Assembly: GCA_020629315.1 (NCBI GenBank)
Contig: JAHDDO010000007.1
Location: 9,067-73,066 of the forward strand
From: Saprospiraceae bacterium
GTDB lineage: Bacteria > Bacteroidota > Bacteroidia > Chitinophagales > Saprospiraceae
Direction: 5' to 3'
DNA length: 64,000 bases
Shown here: positions 60,801-64,000 of the stretch, one piece after another
How positions within the stretch are numbered: position 1 is the stretch's first letter
How the letters are laid out: each line of letters starts with the position of its first letter
Position numbers and translations under genes: made by a program
The notes under the pieces: generated by a model
What the model was told of the DNA's origin: nothing
The model's database searches: none
The model's input: only the letters and a program-made list of their open reading frames with translations

Positions 60801-63329
60801 GGACATTATATCTCCTACACATAAAGTATCAACCGACTTCAATAATTCATAATTAGCTTCTTCTACGAGTGTAATAGAGGTGTCAATTTGTGCGGCACAA
60901 AGACCTTGTTGATAGCTAAATGTATACGTTATTGTATGGGTTCCTGGACCCGCCACATTAGGGTCAAATGTACCCGTAGTAGCATCTACTCCTGGTCCTC
61001 CGTATGTCCCATTGCCAATAGCTCCAGTAATTTCAGCACCTAAAAAACTACCCGCACTAAATGAGCCATCTAGGCAAAGAGTATCTGGAATATCTTGTCC
61101 TAGACTTAGTTCTACAACATCACAAGAAGGTACTATACAAGAAGTATCGGCGACAATTAAACCGCAATCCCCTTCTACCGTAATTTCAATAGCCACTTCA
61201 TCTCCTGCTTCTAAGTCTTCAAAAATGTATTGAGAGCCATCCAACATACCACCTGTACCCATAGTGACATTGATCATATAATCATCAAAGCCAGGTAAAT
61301 CATCCCAATCAATAGCTAAATTACCTCCACTACCTAAACAAGCTAAGCCCGTAATTTCAGGGTCTTCAATAACCACTACTTCAATGCTTGTTGAAACAGG
61401 TGTCTCACATCCGTAATCTGCAATTACTGTTACTTGCTTTACACCTATCGTATCATAATAAATAGTAAATTCAGCAGGACTTGCAATAGATATAATATTT
61501 GCCCCAAGATCAAAGTCCCAATTAATGGTTCCTTCAGGTAAAATAGGCGTAGCAATCAGGGTAAGCTCTTCTCCAACGCAGACTGTGTCAACAGGCATTA
61601 TTTCTGGGACTGGATTTTCTGTAAAGACTATAGTTTCACAGATATCACAAATCTTACCACATGAGTTTGCAACAGAGTAGCAGACCTCAGCCGTTGTACT
61701 CATGCCAAAATCAACAGATATGGCTTCCGTTCCTTGACCATCTAAGATATCGCCACCCGTAACTACCCATGTAAATACTAAATCCTCAGGATATGGGTAA
61801 TCTTCAATATCCAAGATATATGTTGATACCCCTTCTTCTCCAATACAAACAGGGTTATCATAGGAATCTGGTAAAATTAATGGCGCATAATTTTCAGGGT
61901 TTATGGTCACGGGTAAGCTTGTAGATGGACAGCTCACCCCTAGCATCTCTCTAACAAAGTCTACTGTGTAGGTCCCTATAAAACTAGGGTCTGCATAAAT
62001 GGTCAATTCATTTTCTGAGCCTTCAACTACTTCGTTATTTAGAATCCAGGCCCAGGAATTCATCTCCATATCAGTACCTGACTCCTCCGCATCAATGACC
62101 AAGGTCATCTCAATTCCATTAGGTGTACATTCCCCGATGATAATATCCAATTCATATTCAATCTCATACACAGTCAAATTTATTACGGAATCACAACCAT
62201 TAGCAGCCGCTGTTAATGCTACGAATTCATCATTGCCATCTGCATTAAAAGTATATCCACCAATTGAAACAGATCCACCTGGGATACATATAGCAGTATC
62301 AATAAAATTTATAGGAGGAAGTGGTAATTCTATGACGGTTACTTCCTGTAAATATTCACATCCAATACTGGTTTCAGCAGTAAACATAACTGGGTCACCT
62401 GGAGCCGTAATATCCGGTCCTTGCCAGCCAATAGTACCATCACCATTAGGGTCCAAAGGTGTATCAGGGATTACGCCTTCTTCTAGAATATTTGCGCAGA
62501 TCTCTAATGGTTCGAAAAGCTCATCTGGGTATGGTACTACCTCTATAGTTACACAATAAACCTCAGTGTAGTCACACCCATTATATGCTTGAGAACATAA
62601 TGTAAAAATCCCTTCATCCAAAAAATCATAACTAATATCATTATCACCATCTACAACGTCTTGCGATACCTGTGCTCCTGTTCCGTCATTAGTCATGGTC
62701 CATGTATACTCAACCGTCAAATCAAATCCATCAACTTCAAAGTCAACATTCTCTGCCCCAACACAGACTTCATATACATCAGTCGCAATCTCAGTGCAAT
62801 TATCAGTACAGATTACGCCTGAAGGCTCATCAAGTTCCATAAATTGACCTCCTATTACAGCTTCCACTTCATAATCACAAATACTTCCGGCACAACCATC
62901 TAGAAAAATGAAATAATCATCACCGATAGTTAGATCCGTCATCTCTATATCAAAATTTGCATCATTACAACCAGGATCACACACCACCCATTCATCAAAT
63001 GAGCAATCTGTGTAGACACCATACTGAATTCCCGGCATGGTTCCATTACAGTTAAAAGCATTGATAGTGATGGTAACATCTGTAGATCCCGCAATAAATG
63101 CAAACCATGATAGGTTATGTGGAGTCCCATCAAACCCAGGCGCACCAGGACATAGGGGATTAGGGTCTGTAACGTTATTATCAGGCATAGTTGACGTGAA
63201 TGCAATCAAATCATCTAAGCTGCATAATACAACAGCATCCTCACACTCTAATGCTTGAGAAAAAATAGTCTGTGAGGTCAAGGCTGATAATAAGAATAGG
63301 ACAAAGCCTACTCTGTTTAAGTGTTGCAT
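57801..63329 (-). CDS. Giant T9SS type B surface protein with ~255-residue repeats
   Basis: An 1842-residue exported protein. Signal peptide about 1-25, an N-terminal domain (about 28-170) of the kind found in Bacteroidota adhesins, then many Ig-like/beta domains with cysteine-rich linkers. From about residue 735 the same unit recurs at 735, 990, 1249 and 1503 (period about 255; the last is incomplete), each with a C-[PD]-x start, GxFDPNxxGPGxY, and TCxxD segments. The C-terminus (about 1755-1842, IFFPNVFTPG; YDRWGNMVHSQE; GVYVYIIEV) is a gliding-motility/T9SS type B sorting domain. No enzyme motif; likely a cell-surface adhesin or structural protein. Confidence 0.88.
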   Translation of the reverse strand: MQHLNRVGFVLFLLSALTSQTIFSQALECEDAVVLCSLDDLIAFTSTMPDNNVTDPNPLCPGAPGFDGTPHNLSWFAFIAGSTDVTITINAFNCNGTMPGIQYGVYTDCSFDEWVVCDPGCNDANFDIEMTDLTIGDDYFIFLDGCAGSICDYEVEAVIGGQFMELDEPSGVICTDNCTEIATDVYEVCVGAENVDFEVDGFDLTVEYTWTMTNDGTGAQVSQDVVDGDNDISYDFLDEGIFTLCSQAYNGCDYTEVYCVTIEVVPYPDELFEPLEICANILEEGVIPDTPLDPNGDGTIGWQGPDITAPGDPVMFTAETSIGCEYLQEVTVIELPLPPINFIDTAICIPGGSVSIGGYTFNADGNDEFVALTAAANGCDSVINLTVYEIEYELDIIIGECTPNGIEMTLVIDAEESGTDMEMNSWAWILNNEVVEGSENELTIYADPSFIGTYTVDFVREMLGVSCPSTSLPVTINPENYAPLILPDSYDNPVCIGEEGVSTYILDIEDYPYPEDLVFTWVVTGGDILDGQGTEAISVDFGMSTTAEVCYSVANSCGKICDICETIVFTENPVPEIMPVDTVCVGEELTLIATPILPEGTINWDFDLGANIISIASPAEFTIYYDTIGVKQVTVIADYGCETPVSTSIEVVVIEDPEITGLACLGSGGNLAIDWDDLPGFDDYMINVTMGTGGMLDGSQYIFEDLEAGDEVAIEITVEGDCGLIVADTSCIVPSCDVVELSLGQDIPDTLCLDGSFSAGSFLGAEITGAIGNGTYGGPGVDATTGTFDPNVAGPGTHTITYTFSYQQGLCAAQIDTSITLVEEANYELLKSVDTLCVGDIMSLQIAGYYGGTAPAIVADGDMEIISNADPENYELSWNSPGLKSINTNVNIPGCGDYPVSTQILVEDLTPLQISCDETNASISITWNDEIEYDEYEILINNMVVDTVSAGSFLQEDLDDGQEINIEIVPVSNNSCIAESYSINCSTIICPQVPIDVMIPGDSTSICVLGASFDPIDLGANYDASLLDFEEDVNWTVMPGAIDQNGVFDPNAGPGDYLVTFGIRKENCEYSIDIPFYFELVPALDLMGDKMVMCIDDNLQLSYTGDDLTGYTFNWDGLPASGDPNILDNQNLNFDTPGLYTIGLEASSSICPADRAEFLIEVVDSTRTPIVQCNPGVDIIELNWTVDDSDCNGLFSVYIDGNLVSVQDSMRYNVTDLDPESTVSIEIINENEDCICPEKITILDCTTLACPNTNIEINVPDTTICATDNFDLIELEILYDETLFSDFASANWIGQAIDPLSGVFDPNMVGPGDYTLDVEFSDGPCVFTASTIISVEQIPTLALSGPDTICIEDDWQIAYIGDDLAGYDYTFMSDDGPMSNLDIESLLIPFDQAGLFTLTMAANSEACEAEEISLSVMVLDSVSTPQVSCISYVDSIVVTWTVADSDCNGSYTVDSDLFTNPIETTENTITIEAAPDSDLAISITNNSSCLCASKTVNIECSTSPCPDYNLAITGVDEVYCLEALTSGINLIATLNGAVISQNIMWSGDGIDNNGFLQVDDSFVEGIYTYEVSYSENLCEYSAQVDIEIVLPEDPVYNVTQPECPGDLLGELRILGNTSDPDNAYYLDGQLIDPSQIYNVDVGASELTIIRKGVCERSEIFAINSAPSIDLEIEGIDLLPHGESSSFSVDISDPDIVNEIRWEFADTVAFGNPVGIQIESYTELCVYVLFNDICEEVLCRDLSLEPNRIFFPNVFTPGSGDDNGNFTIGTNGFVERVNYFKVYDRWGNMVHSQENVEPNDGDISWDGTLNGDELIQGVYVYIIEVLMINGRTDRFYGDVTLLR

Positions 63330-63393
63330 GTAAAATAAGTCTTATTGGAATTAGAGGAGTACCTGCCATTAATTCACAAGTACTCTTGTATCA

Positions 63394-64000
63394 CTAGCGA
63401 ACCAGAGTTATATCTCCAGTATACACACGTGTTTGATCACCTATCATAGCTAATTCTATGACATATACATACACGCCTTGAACCAAATCTTGGCCATTAA
63501 AATCTCCATACCAAATAAGATCCGGATCGCCAGGCGGTAAATCCTCTTTGTTAAATACCATATTACCCCACCTATCGTAAATTTTGATATAATTTACGTT
63601 CTCAATTACATTATTGGAAAATATCTCAAATCCTCCATTGCTATCATTACTACCAGGATTGAAAATATTAGGAATATATACTTTCTTAGCTTCAACACTT
63701 AGTTCTCTACATAACTCATCAGAACAGCCTCCATTAAAATAAACTGTGGCGCATAGTGTAACGGGTGTTGCCGAACTAAATTCAAAATCATTGCTTATGG
63801 CGCTTGTATCCGGTGTGCTCCATACTATCGAATCAATAGTTATATTCTGGTCTGAACCCAACTGATACAATCCAGTATCATTAAAAGGCACCTCATCGTC
63901 TCCTTCTATTGAAAAAGTGATTGGATCAACAGCCATAATTTCAAAAGAATCATCATCCGAACATACACCACCCGTCTCCACGATTAAATCATATGATCCT
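63394..64000 (-). CDS. T9SS type B surface protein, 5' part beyond window
   Basis: The ORF track gives a GTG start at 63981, but the reading frame stays open to the window edge (GSYDLIVETGG reads upstream without stop), so this is the C-terminal part of a larger gene. The end is a type B sorting domain (VYIPNIFNPG; YDRWGNMVF; VQGVYVYVIELAMI) preceded by an Ig-like domain. It is on the same strand as the giant protein, 64 bp upstream, and closely alike in its last 90 residues: a likely paralogous pair. Confidence 0.85.
   Translation of the reverse strand, partial: GSYDLIVETGGVCSDDDSFEIMAVDPITFSIEGDDEVPFNDTGLYQLGSDQNITIDSIVWSTPDTSAISNDFEFSSATPVTLCATVYFNGGCSDELCRELSVEAKKVYIPNIFNPGSNDSNGGFEIFSNNVIENVNYIKIYDRWGNMVFNKEDLPPGDPDLIWYGDFNGQDLVQGVYVYVIELAMIGDQTRVYTGDITLVR

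Noticed and set aside
63357-63385. GAGTAC/GTACTC inverted repeat between the two T9SS type B genes
   Set aside because: Six-base arms around 17 nt with no T-tract; expected by chance.
1-64000. tRNA, rRNA, CRISPR arrays, insertion sequences or prophage
   Set aside because: No cloverleaf-like sequence, direct repeat array, transposase, integrase or phage structural gene was recognised by eye.

Overview
The window is typical Bacteroidota DNA: AT-rich, with a SusC/SusD pair, type IX secretion (T9SS) type A and type B C-terminal sorting domains, 7TM-AraC regulators, lipoprotein-heavy content and several perfect TAnnTTTG promoter -7 boxes. The mix of giant gliding-motility-type (T9SS-B) proteins, an M36 protease with a calcium-type DxDxDG tail and a beta-1,3-glucan locus suggests a free-living, polymer-degrading member of the Saprospiria/Cytophagia/Flavobacteriia kind. 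I cannot fix the genus from sequence alone. No rRNA, tRNA, CRISPR array, transposase or phage gene was seen.

Layout. (1) 91-10556, minus: a five-gene polysaccharide utilisation operon (SusC, SusD, PKD lipoprotein, GH16, GH5+CBM6+T9SS), predicted to act on beta-1,3-glucan (laminarin-like). (2) 10975-12805, plus: nitronate monooxygenase-like protein, NTF2-like secreted protein and a small membrane protein. (3) 12814-15865: TetR regulator divergent from a SulP transporter and beta-carbonic anhydrase pair (bicarbonate handling), followed by a clear terminator. (4) 15963-21393: TauE/SafE permease, membrane protein, monohaem cytochrome c, DEAD-box helicase, a dense non-coding hairpin cluster, an outer-membrane protein and a 7TM-AraC regulator. 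(5) 21447-25491: three-gene operon (DJ-1/PfpI, catalytically degenerate serine hydrolase, NTF2-like) bracketed by two 7TM-AraC regulators. (6) 25549-26991: two secreted or lipoprotein genes of unknown role.

(7) 27048-39221: molybdenum cofactor and xanthine-dehydrogenase-family island. Plus strand carries moaC-mobA and tauE-moaD-moaE. Minus strand carries a tight eight-gene operon (dihaem cytochrome c, 2Fe-2S subunit, Mo subunit, DinB-like, XdhC, asparaginase-like Ntn hydrolase, MoaA, MoeA) and, separately, a MoeB-rhodanese gene. The genes together make, insert and mature Moco for an exported hydroxylase whose electrons probably go to the cytochrome. No mogA/moaB homologue is present in the window.

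(8) 39280-45727, minus: FMN alpha-hydroxy-acid oxidase, peptide release factor RF3 and a secreted M36 metalloprotease. (9) 45852-49653: CPA-type cation/proton antiporter, a candidate orphan small RNA with its own promoter, palindromic operator and terminator, two coupled YdeI/OmdA-family genes, a SET-domain protein and a 29-residue membrane ORF missed by the ORF track. (10) 49772-57350, minus: alpha/beta-hydrolase lipoprotein, outer-membrane protein, DUF1501/DUF1800 pair, a lipoprotein and GpmI. (11) 57433-64000: small secreted protein and two T9SS type B surface proteins, one a 1842-residue protein with a regular repeat of about 255 residues, the other cut by the window edge.

The most interesting non-textbook signals are the sRNA-like unit at 47840-47940, the hairpin cluster at 19354-19496, the 29-residue ORF with a perfect 9-N6-9 inverted repeat upstream, and the serine-hydrolase relative that has lost all three catalytic motifs.
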